From an uncultured Zetaproteobacteria bacterium (GTDB taxonomy: Bacteria; Pseudomonadota; Zetaproteobacteria; Mariprofundales; Mariprofundaceae), in assembly GCA_947311495.1 (NCBI GenBank), contig CAMZLG010000148.1, positions 1-35,437 of the forward strand: a DNA stretch of 35,437 bases, read 5' to 3'. A model generated the notes under the pieces. The model saw nothing but the letters and a program-made list of their open reading frames with translations. It did no database searches and had not been told where the DNA came from. A program made the translations under genes and the position numbers. Within the stretch, counting starts at the first letter, position 1; the number at the start of each line of letters is the position of its first letter. Below, piece by piece: positions 1-8,492 of the stretch.

Positions 1-167
1 GGTTTGATGTACCAGCCATGGGTGTAGGTACGCTAGAGACCATGGCAGCGGCAGGTTGCACGGCGATTGGCATTGAAGCAGGGCAAACGCTGTTGATGGA
101 GAAGGATAAGCTTGTCGAGGTCGCAAATAGGTTGGGTGTTTCGGTAATTGGTTATGATAGTGATTAA
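1..167 (+). CDS. lpxI: LpxI, UDP-2,3-diacylglucosamine pyrophosphatase, C-terminal end only
   Basis: Only the last 54 codons are present; the frame begins at base 3 and stops with TAA at 165-167. The residues (FDVPAMGVGTLETMAAAGC, then AIGIEAGQTLL, then VANRLGVSVIG) match the C-terminus of the LpxI (DUF1009) family. LpxI hydrolyses UDP-2,3-diacylglucosamine to lipid X in lipid A synthesis and replaces LpxH in many proteobacteria. The downstream lpxB acts at the very next step, which supports the call. The gene is cut by the window edge, so catalytic residues and length cannot be assessed. Confidence 0.88.
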   Translation, partial: FDVPAMGVGTLETMAAAGCTAIGIEAGQTLLMEKDKLVEVANRLGVSVIGYDSD

Positions 168-191
168 GGTGGCTTTAAGGAGTATATGGGT

Positions 192-578
192 ATGTATAAT
201 GTTGAAACACTAAGAAGAGAAATAGAAAGGTATTTTAATATCCTAAACCTCCAACTAGGGCTGTTTTTGTTCACTGTTGCCATGGCATGTATTACTATGA
301 GTAATCCTTGTAAAGCTGCGGCTGTTTCATTAATAATGGTACTCCCCCTGTTTGGGTGGGCTGTTAAGAACCATTTCCCACCAACCATTGAAACTCTCAG
401 AGTTCTGTGTCAAGAACACCCAAGTGACACCGAGTTGGCAGAATTACTAGCGCTTACTGAAAGAAATCATTTTGGTTTCATGCATGTGGCGTTTAACACA
501 CTCGTCTTTTGGGTAGGCTTTATTTTTTATGCAGTGGTACTGGTTTTTCCTGAATTTTCTACATGGGTTAAATCTTGA
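192..578 (+). CDS. small three-helix membrane protein between lpxI and lpxB
   Basis: I do not recognise this family. The protein has about 128 residues with three likely membrane segments, around residues 20-40 (LGLFLFTVAMACITM), 43-60 (AAAVSLIMVLPLFGWAV) and 97-122 (FMHVAFNTLVFWVGFIFYAV), and a charged stretch between the second and third. A strong AAGGAG at 177-182 lies 9 bases before the ATG at 192 but only 3 bases before an in-frame ATG at 186, so I prefer 192. It sits 24 bases after lpxI and 16 bases before lpxB, probably in the same transcript. A link to the envelope or lipid A is suggested by position only. Confidence 0.7.
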   Translation: MYNVETLRREIERYFNILNLQLGLFLFTVAMACITMSNPCKAAAVSLIMVLPLFGWAVKNHFPPTIETLRVLCQEHPSDTELAELLALTERNHFGFMHVAFNTLVFWVGFIFYAVVLVFPEFSTWVKS

Positions 579-594
579 GGTTGAGGTAATTTGA

Positions 595-1758
595 TTGGAA
601 GCATCGCAAATATTTCATGTTCTTATCTCCGCAGGGGAGACCTCTGGCGATTTACATGCGTCTGCGGTGATTAAAGCGTTGAAAGCGCAAACACCAGATG
701 GTGTGACACTTGAAATTGCAGGGATTGCAGGACCATTGATGCAGGAATCAGGCTGCAAAGTTGTGCGGGATATGACTGAACTGAATGTGATGGGTTTTGG
801 TGATGTGATGAAGGCATTGCCGCGCATCAAAGCTGTGGAGCGGGAAATTGTTTCGTTTGCGGCTGAATTTAAGCCAGATATGGTGATTCTTACGGATTTT
901 ACCAGTTTCCATTTGAGTTTAGGGCGTAAACTTCGTGCTCAAGGTTTGTTTGTCACCCATTATATTGCACCCAAACTTTGGGCGTGGGGTGCAAAACGCA
1001 TCACTAAACTTCAAAAGTCGCAAGATAGATTGGCATGTATATTTCCCTTTGAACAACAATGGTTCACAGAGCGCGGCATTCAAGATGCACAATATGTGGG
1101 TAACCCCAGTGCTTATGCGTGTCAGGACGGTTGGAGCAAAAAAGAATTGAAAGCACGGTTAGGCTTGAATGAAGATGAACCGTTATTGGCACTGTTGCCT
1201 GGTTCTCGTCCCTCTGAAATTAAACAACATGTGCAACTTTTGGCAGATACTTATGTTCGTTTGAAAAACAAACAACCCAAATTAAGAGCGGTTGCCACAC
1301 TTGCTCCCAGTGTGAAAGCTGAAACCTTAAAACCACTGACGGATGTGGGTGTTCTGTTGTTGGAGCGCACCGAAGATAACTATGCGTTAAGAGCAGATGC
1401 CACGATTGCTGTGTCAGGTACGGCAACGTTGGAATTGGCATTGTGGGATACGCCTACGGTCTTGGTGTATAAAACATCGGCGTTTTCTTGGTTTATTGGG
1501 CAACGCTTGATTAAGGGCAGATGTGTTGGGCTTGCTAATATTTTGCTCTTGGGTGATGCGCCGAGTTCTCAAGGGATTGTGCCTGAATTGTTGCAGCACG
1601 ATGCGACGATTGAAAACATTGAAGCTGCCGTGATACCTTTATTAAACGGAGAAACACAGCAACAAAGCCAAGCCTTTGCAGATTTGCGTAAGTTGTTAGG
1701 TACTGAAAACCCTGCTGAAAAATTAGCAGCCCTTAGCTGGGCTGAGATGGTGAAATAA
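595..1758 (+). CDS. lpxB: LpxB, lipid-A-disaccharide synthase
   Basis: This glycosyltransferase joins UDP-2,3-diacylglucosamine and lipid X to give the tetraacyl disaccharide-1-phosphate on the inner face of the inner membrane. The 387-residue length fits the family (about 380). Family motifs are visible: ISAGETSGDLHA near the start, LLPGSRPSEI in the middle (nucleotide-sugar binding region) and SGTATLELAL in the C-terminal half. The TTG start at 595 is supported by GAGG at 583-586 with 8-base spacing; there is no earlier good start before the upstream stop. Where many homologues have VGHP, this one reads VGNP. It abuts apaH with no gap. Confidence 0.96.
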   Translation: MEASQIFHVLISAGETSGDLHASAVIKALKAQTPDGVTLEIAGIAGPLMQESGCKVVRDMTELNVMGFGDVMKALPRIKAVEREIVSFAAEFKPDMVILTDFTSFHLSLGRKLRAQGLFVTHYIAPKLWAWGAKRITKLQKSQDRLACIFPFEQQWFTERGIQDAQYVGNPSAYACQDGWSKKELKARLGLNEDEPLLALLPGSRPSEIKQHVQLLADTYVRLKNKQPKLRAVATLAPSVKAETLKPLTDVGVLLLERTEDNYALRADATIAVSGTATLELALWDTPTVLVYKTSAFSWFIGQRLIKGRCVGLANILLLGDAPSSQGIVPELLQHDATIENIEAAVIPLLNGETQQQSQAFADLRKLLGTENPAEKLAALSWAEMVK

Positions 1759-2577
1759 ATGGCTGTGTATGTTGTGGGTGATATTCAAGGCTGTTACAAA
1801 CCTTTGGAAACATTGCTGAAACAGGTGAATTTTGACCCTAAGAAAGATGTGTTGTGGTGTGCAGGGGATATGGTCAATCGAGGCCCTGACTCATTGAAAG
1901 TCTTGCGCTTTCTTAAAAGTTTGGGTGATGCATGTGTCTGTGTATTGGGTAATCATGATATTCAATTGTTAGCTTATTATGCAGGTGGGAAATCTTTTAC
2001 AGGGGATACCTTGAATGAAGTGGTTCAAGCCAAAGATTCTGATGAACTGATTGAATGGTTGCGGCACAAACCTTTAATTCACCACGATAAAGACTTGGCT
2101 TGGGTGATGCTTCATGCAGGTTTAAGTCCGCTTTGGAGCTTGAAAAAAGCCAAGAAACGAGCGAAAAAGGTTGAAAAAGTGCTGCAATCGAAACATTGGG
2201 GTGATTTTTGTAAAATGTTACAACGCAAAGACTTCGCGCATGTTGAGCCAGAAAATAAAGTTGAAAGGCTAAGTTTTACCACATCTGTGTTGACGCGCAC
2301 CCGCTTTTGCAGCAATAAAGGTGAGTTTGATTGGAAGCAAAAAACTGCTGATGCCAAAGATAAACATGTGCTTCCGTGGTTTGAACATCAAGCTAAATGG
2401 AAGAAAGATGGAAAAAAGAAAACACGTTTTGTGTTTGGGCATTGGGCAGCCAAAGGTTTGGTGGACAATCAAGAGCATGTGCTTGGGCTTGATACAGGTT
2501 GTGTGTGGGGTGGAGCACTAACCATTGCAAAACTTAAAAAAGATGGTTTTAGTATTGTTGGCAGTGTTGGATGTTAA
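1759..2577 (+). CDS. apaH: ApaH, symmetrical bis(5'-nucleosyl)-tetraphosphatase
   Basis: The product hydrolyses diadenosine tetraphosphate (Ap4A) symmetrically to two ADP. The 272-residue length is typical. Metallophosphoesterase motifs occur in order: GDIQGC near residue 8, GDMVNRGPDS near 36, LGNHD near 63, and a late GHWAAKG followed by GLDTGCVWGG. These supply the metal-binding Asp, Asn and His residues of the PPP phosphatase superfamily, and the GDIQGC start is typical of ApaH rather than of protein phosphatases. The ATG follows the lpxB stop immediately, so the two are probably translated from one message. Ap4A turnover is usually tied to stress; the pairing with lipid A genes may be only operonic convenience. 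Confidence 0.95.
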   Translation: MAVYVVGDIQGCYKPLETLLKQVNFDPKKDVLWCAGDMVNRGPDSLKVLRFLKSLGDACVCVLGNHDIQLLAYYAGGKSFTGDTLNEVVQAKDSDELIEWLRHKPLIHHDKDLAWVMLHAGLSPLWSLKKAKKRAKKVEKVLQSKHWGDFCKMLQRKDFAHVEPENKVERLSFTTSVLTRTRFCSNKGEFDWKQKTADAKDKHVLPWFEHQAKWKKDGKKKTRFVFGHWAAKGLVDNQEHVLGLDTGCVWGGALTIAKLKKDGFSIVGSVGC

Positions 2578-2584
2578 GCGTAAT

Positions 2585-2612
2585 TTGGGATAAGTTAATC
2601 ATATGTTATGCT
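2585..2612 (+). promoter_or_regulatory. possible sigma-70-type promoter before the exported protein gene
   Basis: TTGGGA at 2585-2590 and TATGCT at 2607-2612 are separated by 16 bases and lie about 30 bases before the ATG at 2645. Each hexamer matches the consensus at four of six positions. This is a weak call by eye; its location in the only sizeable gap after apaH is the main support. Confidence 0.3.
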
Positions 2613-2644
2613 TGGCAGTGGGAATGAAGATTTGAGGTGTGAAG

Positions 2645-4135
2645 ATGAAAAATAAATACATATTTTCTTGGGTAATGGTAGCAATACTGAGCTTGGGTTG
2701 GAGTATACCCGCATTTGCATTTACCAACTCTGATATTTTTGATTCAATTCTATCTGCACATCAAGATGAATCGCGCCCCAAAGGGATGCCATATATTGCC
2801 AATGTGGAGCAAGTGCCAGGTACATACAATGCATGGACGATGAAATTCAGGGCACAGTATAAGGATGCAAAAACAGGTGATAAGGTTGTAGTAGGTATGC
2901 CAACGACGCTTAGGTATGCAGGCAATAAGCTATTTATCAAAATTCAACTGGCTGACGTTGATCGCCGTGTTGTGGATAGGGTGTTTAAAGAGCTCAAAAG
3001 CACGATGAACGATTTAAAAGATTATGATAGTGGGGATTTAAAAGGGTTTAAGTCCAATATCGGGCACAGTATCCAATCTGTGGCACTAGAAGGGTATATT
3101 AATGTTGCAGGCAAAGATTTAGAAGACTTGCGAGATATTATTGTGGCATTGCGTGAAGATATGGCAGATTTTTATGAGGACTTGTATGAAGCCAATATTG
3201 ATGCCTTAGAAGATTATGAAGACGATGTGTTGGATGAGAAGTATCCCAGCATCAATGAAACACAAACGTTCTTAGAGATTATTGGGCATGGTTTTACATT
3301 GGATAATCAAATCAAACAGCGTAAAACCCAAAAGGGGCAATGGACATGGAAAGTTGGTGATACCGATGTTGAAACGGTGAACTTTGGCGACCATATGGAA
3401 GAAGTAATCTTGTTAAACACGGGTTCGGGGCTTTCGCAATATAAAACGGAAAAAATGTATGATGAGCTATTAAAACGCGCCAAAGTACGTTTTCCTAAAG
3501 GTGCAAAAGATGTAAAAATTGAACCGCATTATCGTAAGGCTGGTATGACCACTGTGGTATATATCTATCCATACAGCAAACGTATTGATGGCGAAGACTT
3601 GCGCGAATATCACAAAAAATTTAAGTCACATGTTGAAACTATTGCCGATGATTTAGAAAAAATTATCAAACCTTATTTTCAAGCACCTGCGAAAAAAGAA
3701 GTGTACACACTTGGGTTTGAGGATTTTATCGCCTTGATTGATGATGGTTTAGAAAGTTTGCCTGCTCATGACGCGCCTTTAGCCAATGGTCAGTGGAAGT
3801 TTAAATACAAAGGCGTGGCATATATTATCACCAACTACAAATCACGTATGGAACTATCTTTTATTTATACGCTACCAAGGGGCATGGATTTAGCTAAACC
3901 CAGCGATTATTTAGGTGAAGAAATTGATAGGGAATATGGTTCTTTTGCCGATAAATATGGTGTGTCTGGTTATAAAAATAGCAAACGCACCTTGATGGTG
4001 AAGATGGATATTAATTATGGCTTAATGGGTTCGAAAAATGCAACAGGTGATAGAATTAAAGCCAAGTATGACACCTTCACGCGTAAAATCGCACCTGACT
4101 TGCAGAACAAACTTAAAGCTTATATCGGGTTATAA
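2645..4135 (+). CDS. exported protein of unknown function with three apparent tandem modules
   Basis: I do not recognise the family. About 496 residues. The N-terminus is a clear Sec signal peptide (lysines, then IFSWVMVAILSLGWSIP, with likely cleavage after AFA near residue 26). The mature part seems to contain three comparable units of roughly 130-190 residues, each opening with an F-x-x-I/L type helix, a W-x-(F/W)-K strand and a run of beta-strand-like text, and ending in an acidic helical stretch: starts near residues 29, 211 and 360. GAGG at 2634-2637 is 7 bases before ATG 2645; a GTG at 2639 is too close to that site. It converges on gloB with 10 bases between stops. Probably periplasmic; function unknown. 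Confidence 0.8.
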   Translation: MKNKYIFSWVMVAILSLGWSIPAFAFTNSDIFDSILSAHQDESRPKGMPYIANVEQVPGTYNAWTMKFRAQYKDAKTGDKVVVGMPTTLRYAGNKLFIKIQLADVDRRVVDRVFKELKSTMNDLKDYDSGDLKGFKSNIGHSIQSVALEGYINVAGKDLEDLRDIIVALREDMADFYEDLYEANIDALEDYEDDVLDEKYPSINETQTFLEIIGHGFTLDNQIKQRKTQKGQWTWKVGDTDVETVNFGDHMEEVILLNTGSGLSQYKTEKMYDELLKRAKVRFPKGAKDVKIEPHYRKAGMTTVVYIYPYSKRIDGEDLREYHKKFKSHVETIADDLEKIIKPYFQAPAKKEVYTLGFEDFIALIDDGLESLPAHDAPLANGQWKFKYKGVAYIITNYKSRMELSFIYTLPRGMDLAKPSDYLGEEIDREYGSFADKYGVSGYKNSKRTLMVKMDINYGLMGSKNATGDRIKAKYDTFTRKIAPDLQNKLKAYIGL

Positions 4136-4145
4136 TTGCTTCGGG

Positions 4146-4934
4146 TTACCATTTGTTTTTGCGCTGACGTAAATCGGTGAATGTTTCTAAAGCATTAAAC
4201 TGAGTTTGATTGGTTTGATTATAAGCTTGGATAAATGCAGCATCCAGTGGGCGCAAAAATGGATTGGTCTTTTTTTCTAAGCCGATGCTGGATGGAATGG
4301 TTGGCTGCTGTTTCATGCGGGTTTGTGTGTCATCTTTGATACGTTGTTTTAATACAGGGTTGTCTGCATCCATATCACGGGCAAACCTTAAGTTGGGTAG
4401 TGTGTATTCATGGGCGCAATAAAAGCGTGTTGCATCAGGTAAGGCGGCAAGCTTTTGTAAACTTTCCCACATCTGTGCATGCGTTCCTTCAAATAAACGT
4501 CCGCAACCACCGCCAAACAAAGTGTCCCCACAAAACAAAGCGTCATCAATCACATAAGCTATATGCCCTAATGTATGACCAGGCACATTTATGCTTTGTA
4601 TGCGTAAGTTCCCCAATACGAAAGAGCTATCTGCAGGAATGGGGTGCGATAAACAGGGGATACGTGCGGCATCATCTTGGTTAGCAATCACCTCACAATT
4701 ATAGGTTTGAACAAGTTCTTTATTACCATCCGTGTGGTCCCAATGGTGGTGCGTATTGATGATATGCGTAGGTTTGAGGTGGAGTTGGGCGCAAGCTTCA
4801 ATCACAAGGCTTGCCAAAGCAGGATCCACCACCAGAACGGTATCAGCATGACAATCTTCAATAAGATAAATATAGTTGTCATTTAATGCAGGAATTTGAT
4901 GCACTTTGAAATTTTTATGTTGGTATGTCCACAT
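4146..4934 (-). CDS. gloB: GloB, hydroxyacylglutathione hydrolase (glyoxalase II)
   Basis: The enzyme hydrolyses S-lactoylglutathione to lactate and glutathione, the second step of methylglyoxal detoxification, in the cytosol. The metallo-beta-lactamase signature THHHWDHTDGN (residues about 62-72) gives the two-metal site, followed by GHTLGHIAY, the bridging aspartate in FCGDTLFGGGCGRLFEG, and the late histidine in YCAHEYT. The C-terminal basic end (DLRQRKNKW) is typical of GloB and contacts glutathione in known structures. The 262 residues are close to the usual 250-260. It is divergent from the cation transporter at 4962, with 27 bases between the starts. Confidence 0.95.
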   Translation of the reverse strand: MWTYQHKNFKVHQIPALNDNYIYLIEDCHADTVLVVDPALASLVIEACAQLHLKPTHIINTHHHWDHTDGNKELVQTYNCEVIANQDDAARIPCLSHPIPADSSFVLGNLRIQSINVPGHTLGHIAYVIDDALFCGDTLFGGGCGRLFEGTHAQMWESLQKLAALPDATRFYCAHEYTLPNLRFARDMDADNPVLKQRIKDDTQTRMKQQPTIPSSIGLEKKTNPFLRPLDAAFIQAYNQTNQTQFNALETFTDLRQRKNKW

Positions 4935-4961
4935 AGCGTGAGTGTAAACGGAGAAAACTGA

Positions 4962-5933
4962 ATGTCACATGGTTCCACGAAAGCGGTTGTTACGGCAGTT
5001 ATTGCCAATGGTTTGGTTACGGTTGCGAAGTTTGTAGGTTTTGCTTTCTCGGGCTCCAGCGCATTGCTTGCTGAAGCTATTCATTCTTTAGCGGATACAG
5101 CTAACCAAGCATTGTTGTATTTGGGGCTGAAACGCTCGCAACGTGTGGCGGATGTGAAATACCATTTTGGGTATGGGCAAGAGCAGTATTTCTGGAATTT
5201 GGTGTCCGCGATTACTATTTTCTTCCTCGGTTGTGTATATACGGTGATGCATTCGCTTGAACAACTCAAACATGGGCATGAGCCTGAAATGAGCTGGATA
5301 GCTTTTGGTATTATTGGTTTTGCATTTGTTGTGGAAGGCTATTCGTTTTTCGTGGCGTTTAAAGAATTTACACGTCAGCGCACAGAGGAAAATATGGGGT
5401 TTATGCAATATGTACGTGAAACCCGTGACCCGACCACGCTGGCGGTGTTGATTGAAGACACAGTTGCCGTGCTTGGTCTTTTGTTTGCCTTGGTGGGCAT
5501 GAGTTTGGCTGTATATACAGGTTCGCCACTGTTTGATGTGGGCGCAGCGCTTGGCATTGGTTTGTTGATGGGTTTCTTGGCATTCTTTTTGGCTGCAACC
5601 AATAAAAAATACTTGCTCAATGTATCCGATGGTGAAATTAATCAGGTGGCATTGGATGCTTGGACAAAAGATAACCGCGTCCAAGATGTACGTCATATTC
5701 ATAGCATCGTGATTTCACCTCATGAAAGTATTGTGATGGCAGAGTTAGAGCTTAGGGAAGAAGAATTATTTCGGGACATGAGAGAAGAGGAAGTACAGCA
5801 GGCGATTCGATTTATGCAGCGTTTGGATAATGTTCGCGGTTCTTTGGAAGAAGCGGTGAGCAAAGAATCCGAAGAAGCCAAACATATTTACATTGAGTTT
5901 ACGGGCCTACCAGAGAAGGATAAGAGTGGCTGA
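4962..5933 (+). CDS. cation diffusion facilitator of the SLC30A9/ZnT9 type
   Basis: A 323-residue inner-membrane transporter of the CDF superfamily (divalent metal efflux, usually Zn, Co, Fe or Mn). The N-terminal half carries transmembrane segments near residues 8-30, 33-55, 78-98, 112-134, 163-185 and 192-212, then a cytosolic C-terminal domain. The TM2 metal-site motif is HSLADTANQ (H41, D45) rather than the DxxxD of most CDFs, and TM5 has IEDTVAVLG; both are typical of the ZnT9-like branch. ACGGAGA at 4947-4953 supports ATG 4962. The end overlaps the next gene by 8 bases, starting a four-gene coupled block. The substrate metal cannot be told from sequence. Confidence 0.9.
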   Translation: MSHGSTKAVVTAVIANGLVTVAKFVGFAFSGSSALLAEAIHSLADTANQALLYLGLKRSQRVADVKYHFGYGQEQYFWNLVSAITIFFLGCVYTVMHSLEQLKHGHEPEMSWIAFGIIGFAFVVEGYSFFVAFKEFTRQRTEENMGFMQYVRETRDPTTLAVLIEDTVAVLGLLFALVGMSLAVYTGSPLFDVGAALGIGLLMGFLAFFLAATNKKYLLNVSDGEINQVALDAWTKDNRVQDVRHIHSIVISPHESIVMAELELREEELFRDMREEEVQQAIRFMQRLDNVRGSLEEAVSKESEEAKHIYIEFTGLPEKDKSG

Positions 5934-6885
5934 TACACGCTTTCTTATAGCCGAATTTATCAAGCAGGGTTTAATCTCTGAAGATAAGGTTTCTGATGCT
6001 TTAAGCGTTACCAAGCTTACACCTGATGGCAAAGCGTGGCTTTCATTTTTGGATAGGTTTTTGTTGGTTGTTGGTGCTGTGGCATTGGTTAGCGCGCTCA
6101 CATTTTTTATTGCATACAATTGGGCTGAAATGGCAAAGTGGGCTAAGTTTGCTTTGGTCGAATTTTTTATCATTTTATCTATTCTCGCATATTGGGATCT
6201 GGGTGTTCGACAGTTATCCGCCAAAATAGCTCTGTTAGTGGCATCCTTACTGCTTGGGGTTCTGCTTGCTTTGTACGGGCAAACCTACCAAACAGGGGCA
6301 GACCCTTGGCAGTTATTTTTTAACTGGGCGTTACTTATTTTACCTTGGGTTCTACTGGCTCAATTTGCTGTATTATGGATTGTATTCCTTTTTCTTTTGA
6401 ATTTGAGCCTTTTTATATATGTGGGAACGTTTGGTGGACTTTTTGGCTTTAGCTTTTCAACTGAACTAAACCTTCTTTGGTTACTGTTTGCGCTGAATGG
6501 TCTGGCATTGCTTGTTTGGGAGTATATGAGCTTATCTAGGGGGTGGCTGCAAGTCACTTGGGCAACGCGTCTTCTGGCATTTGTAAGTGGAGCAAGTATT
6601 ACTGTATTGGTGGTGGGTTGTATTGATTCACCAGTTAACAACAGTATTTTCTCAATGTTAATTTGGTTAAATTATTTAGTTGTGTTGTATATTTATTATC
6701 TGAAGAAAAAACCTGACTTATTTATGCTCGCTGGGGGCTGTTTATCCGCAAGTATTGTTATTCTCACCTTTGTTTCTCAGTATATAGAAGCAGGAAGCTC
6801 ATTGGTTTTCGCGTTATTTATTATCGCTTTGGGGGGTGTATCTTCGATGTGGCTTAAAAAATTGCAACAAGAGATGCAATCATGA
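5926..6885 (+). CDS. DUF2157 domain membrane protein
   Basis: About 319 residues with a roughly 40-residue soluble N-terminus (helix with GLISEDKVSDAL) followed by nine or ten hydrophobic segments. The region LLVVGAVALVSALTFFIAYNWAEM is the hallmark of DUF2157 (a glycine-rich helix ending in AYNW). Function is unknown. I chose the GTG at 5926 because AGAAGGA at 5914-5920 lies 5 bases upstream; this places the start inside the end of the transporter gene (8-base overlap). An in-frame TTG at 5893 has no such support. The stop overlaps the next ATG in an ATGA, so the two are translationally coupled. Confidence 0.85.
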   Translation: MADTRFLIAEFIKQGLISEDKVSDALSVTKLTPDGKAWLSFLDRFLLVVGAVALVSALTFFIAYNWAEMAKWAKFALVEFFIILSILAYWDLGVRQLSAKIALLVASLLLGVLLALYGQTYQTGADPWQLFFNWALLILPWVLLAQFAVLWIVFLFLLNLSLFIYVGTFGGLFGFSFSTELNLLWLLFALNGLALLVWEYMSLSRGWLQVTWATRLLAFVSGASITVLVVGCIDSPVNNSIFSMLIWLNYLVVLYIYYLKKKPDLFMLAGGCLSASIVILTFVSQYIEAGSSLVFALFIIALGGVSSMWLKKLQQEMQS

Positions 6886-7970
6886 ATAAAACTGCTGCAC
6901 AATTATGGACATTATTAAAGGGTGAGAATCTTGTGCAAGGTGAAACACCTGAAATTGCACACGCTGATAGCCCTTGGTATGTCAAACTACTTTTAGGTAT
7001 TGCTGGTTGGTGGGCAGCAGCGTTTGGGCTAAGCTTCTTAATGTTAGTGTTCACCTTATTTATGAAGGATGCTATGGCAGTCTTGATACTTGGCAGCCTA
7101 TTGATTGGTGGGGCTTTTTTAATATTGCGTCAATCTGGACAAACGTTTCTTGAGCACCTTGCTTTGGCAATAAGCCTCGCAGGGCAAGTCTTGGTTATAC
7201 TTGTTATTTTTAATGCTTTTAACGCATTCAGTGCAGCTCGGTTTGAGAACGAAGTTTACTGGTTATTGGCTGGGCTGTTTCAAGTTATACTTGCCCTTGC
7301 GATACCTAATTTTGTACACCGCGTATTCTGTACTTGGAATGCCGCAATATTTTTTGCTGTGGCATTGGTTCTTTTTGATGTGCCTTATATGTTTAGTAGC
7401 GTTGTGATGCTGTTAATGGCTTGGCTTTGGTTATCTGAATACGCTTATCCAAAACATATCCAAAAAATAAGAGCAATGGCTTATGGTTTAACACTTGCGT
7501 TGGTTAGCATTGAAAGCTTTGTTCTTTTTGTTTCAAAAGGGGCTGCCAGCAGTTGGGGAACCAATGTTGATGCTGAATCAATCATGCGCCCTTGGATGGG
7601 GGAAGTTCTCTTGGGTTGTGTTGCATTTTATGTGGTTTGGTTTTTGTTGCGACAAAATAAACAATCCATGAAGCAGCCCTTGGTCATATGTTCATTGTTT
7701 GCAACGCTATTATTGGTGGTGGCTTCATTTGAAGCAACAGGACTTACCGTTGGTATGATGATTGTGTTGCTTGGTTTTGCGGGAAGCAACCGTGTATTGA
7801 TAGGCATAGGGGTTGTTAGCCTACTATTTTATGTATCAGCATATTATTATTTGTTAGAAAGAACACTTTTGGATAAATCATTAACGCTGCTGGCTGTTGG
7901 CATACTTTTGCTAGGTGTGCGTTGGATGATGTTACGCTTTGTACCTAAGGGAGAAGTCAATGCGCGCTAA
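6882..7970 (+). CDS. DUF4401-type multi-spanning membrane protein
   Basis: 362 residues, mostly hydrophobic, with about ten membrane helices from residue 30 (YVKLLLGIAGWWAAAFGLSF) to the C-terminus. Its position after a DUF2157 gene and before a GDYXXLXY gene is the usual neighbourhood of DUF4401 proteins, and the short cytosolic N-terminus followed by WY-x-K-x-L-L-G-x-x-G-W-x-A fits that family. The assignment rests partly on context. Function is unknown. The ATG at 6882 overlaps the previous stop by 4 bases, and the end overlaps the next gene by 11 bases. Confidence 0.8.
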   Translation: MNKTAAQLWTLLKGENLVQGETPEIAHADSPWYVKLLLGIAGWWAAAFGLSFLMLVFTLFMKDAMAVLILGSLLIGGAFLILRQSGQTFLEHLALAISLAGQVLVILVIFNAFNAFSAARFENEVYWLLAGLFQVILALAIPNFVHRVFCTWNAAIFFAVALVLFDVPYMFSSVVMLLMAWLWLSEYAYPKHIQKIRAMAYGLTLALVSIESFVLFVSKGAASSWGTNVDAESIMRPWMGEVLLGCVAFYVVWFLLRQNKQSMKQPLVICSLFATLLLVVASFEATGLTVGMMIVLLGFAGSNRVLIGIGVVSLLFYVSAYYYLLERTLLDKSLTLLAVGILLLGVRWMMLRFVPKGEVNAR

Positions 7971-8490
7971 GTTAGCCATGCTGGCGTTGATACTAAGCCT
8001 AGGTTTAGTGAACTGGTCAATCATGGGCAAAGAGCAGCATTTGGCAGAGGGCAATATTGTTTATCTACAACTCGCACCCGTTGATCCGCGCTCACTGATG
8101 CAGGGCGACTATATGGCACTTCGATTTCAGTTGGCGACCCAAGTCTATGATGCTTTACCTAAAACAGAGCATTCATCGCGTTGGCGGCAACAGGTTAATG
8201 CAAAAGATGGTTATGTGGTTGTGCATTTAGATAAGCGGAAAATTGCAACATTCAAAAGCATTGATGCAACACAAGCGTTAGGTAAAGATGAAATGTTGTT
8301 GCGTTTTCGGGTGCGCAATGGTGTTGTAAAATTTGCCACCAATGCCTATTTTTTCCAAGAAGGTCATGCGCAATACTATGAGCAGGCTAGGTTTGGGGAG
8401 TTTCGTATAGATGATGAAGGGGAGCTGCTTTTGGTGGCGATGTTTGATAAAGACCTTAAACCATTAAAAGCCACCGTTGTTAAAGACTAA
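7960..8490 (+). CDS. GDYXXLXY-domain protein
   Basis: 176 residues. An N-terminal hydrophobic segment (residues 4-22, KLAMLALILSLGLVNWSIM) probably anchors or exports it, and the family signature GDYMALRF lies at residues 49-56, preceded by LAPVDPRSLMQ as usual for the family. The rest looks like a beta-rich extracytoplasmic domain. Function is unknown; it regularly accompanies DUF2157 and DUF4401 proteins, as here. ATG 7960 is preceded by AAGGGAGAAG and lies inside the previous gene, so coupling is likely; an upstream in-frame start at 7939 lacks that spacing. It converges on mltG with only 2 bases between the stops. Confidence 0.88.
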   Translation: MRAKLAMLALILSLGLVNWSIMGKEQHLAEGNIVYLQLAPVDPRSLMQGDYMALRFQLATQVYDALPKTEHSSRWRQQVNAKDGYVVVHLDKRKIATFKSIDATQALGKDEMLLRFRVRNGVVKFATNAYFFQEGHAQYYEQARFGEFRIDDEGELLLVAMFDKDLKPLKATVVKD

Positions 8491-8492
8491 GT

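Noticed and set aside
5088-5702. 204-codon open frame on the minus strand inside the CDF transporter gene
   Set aside because: It lies wholly antisense to a well-supported transporter gene, has no family motif, and its composition (many His, Gln, Cys) is that of a shadow frame.
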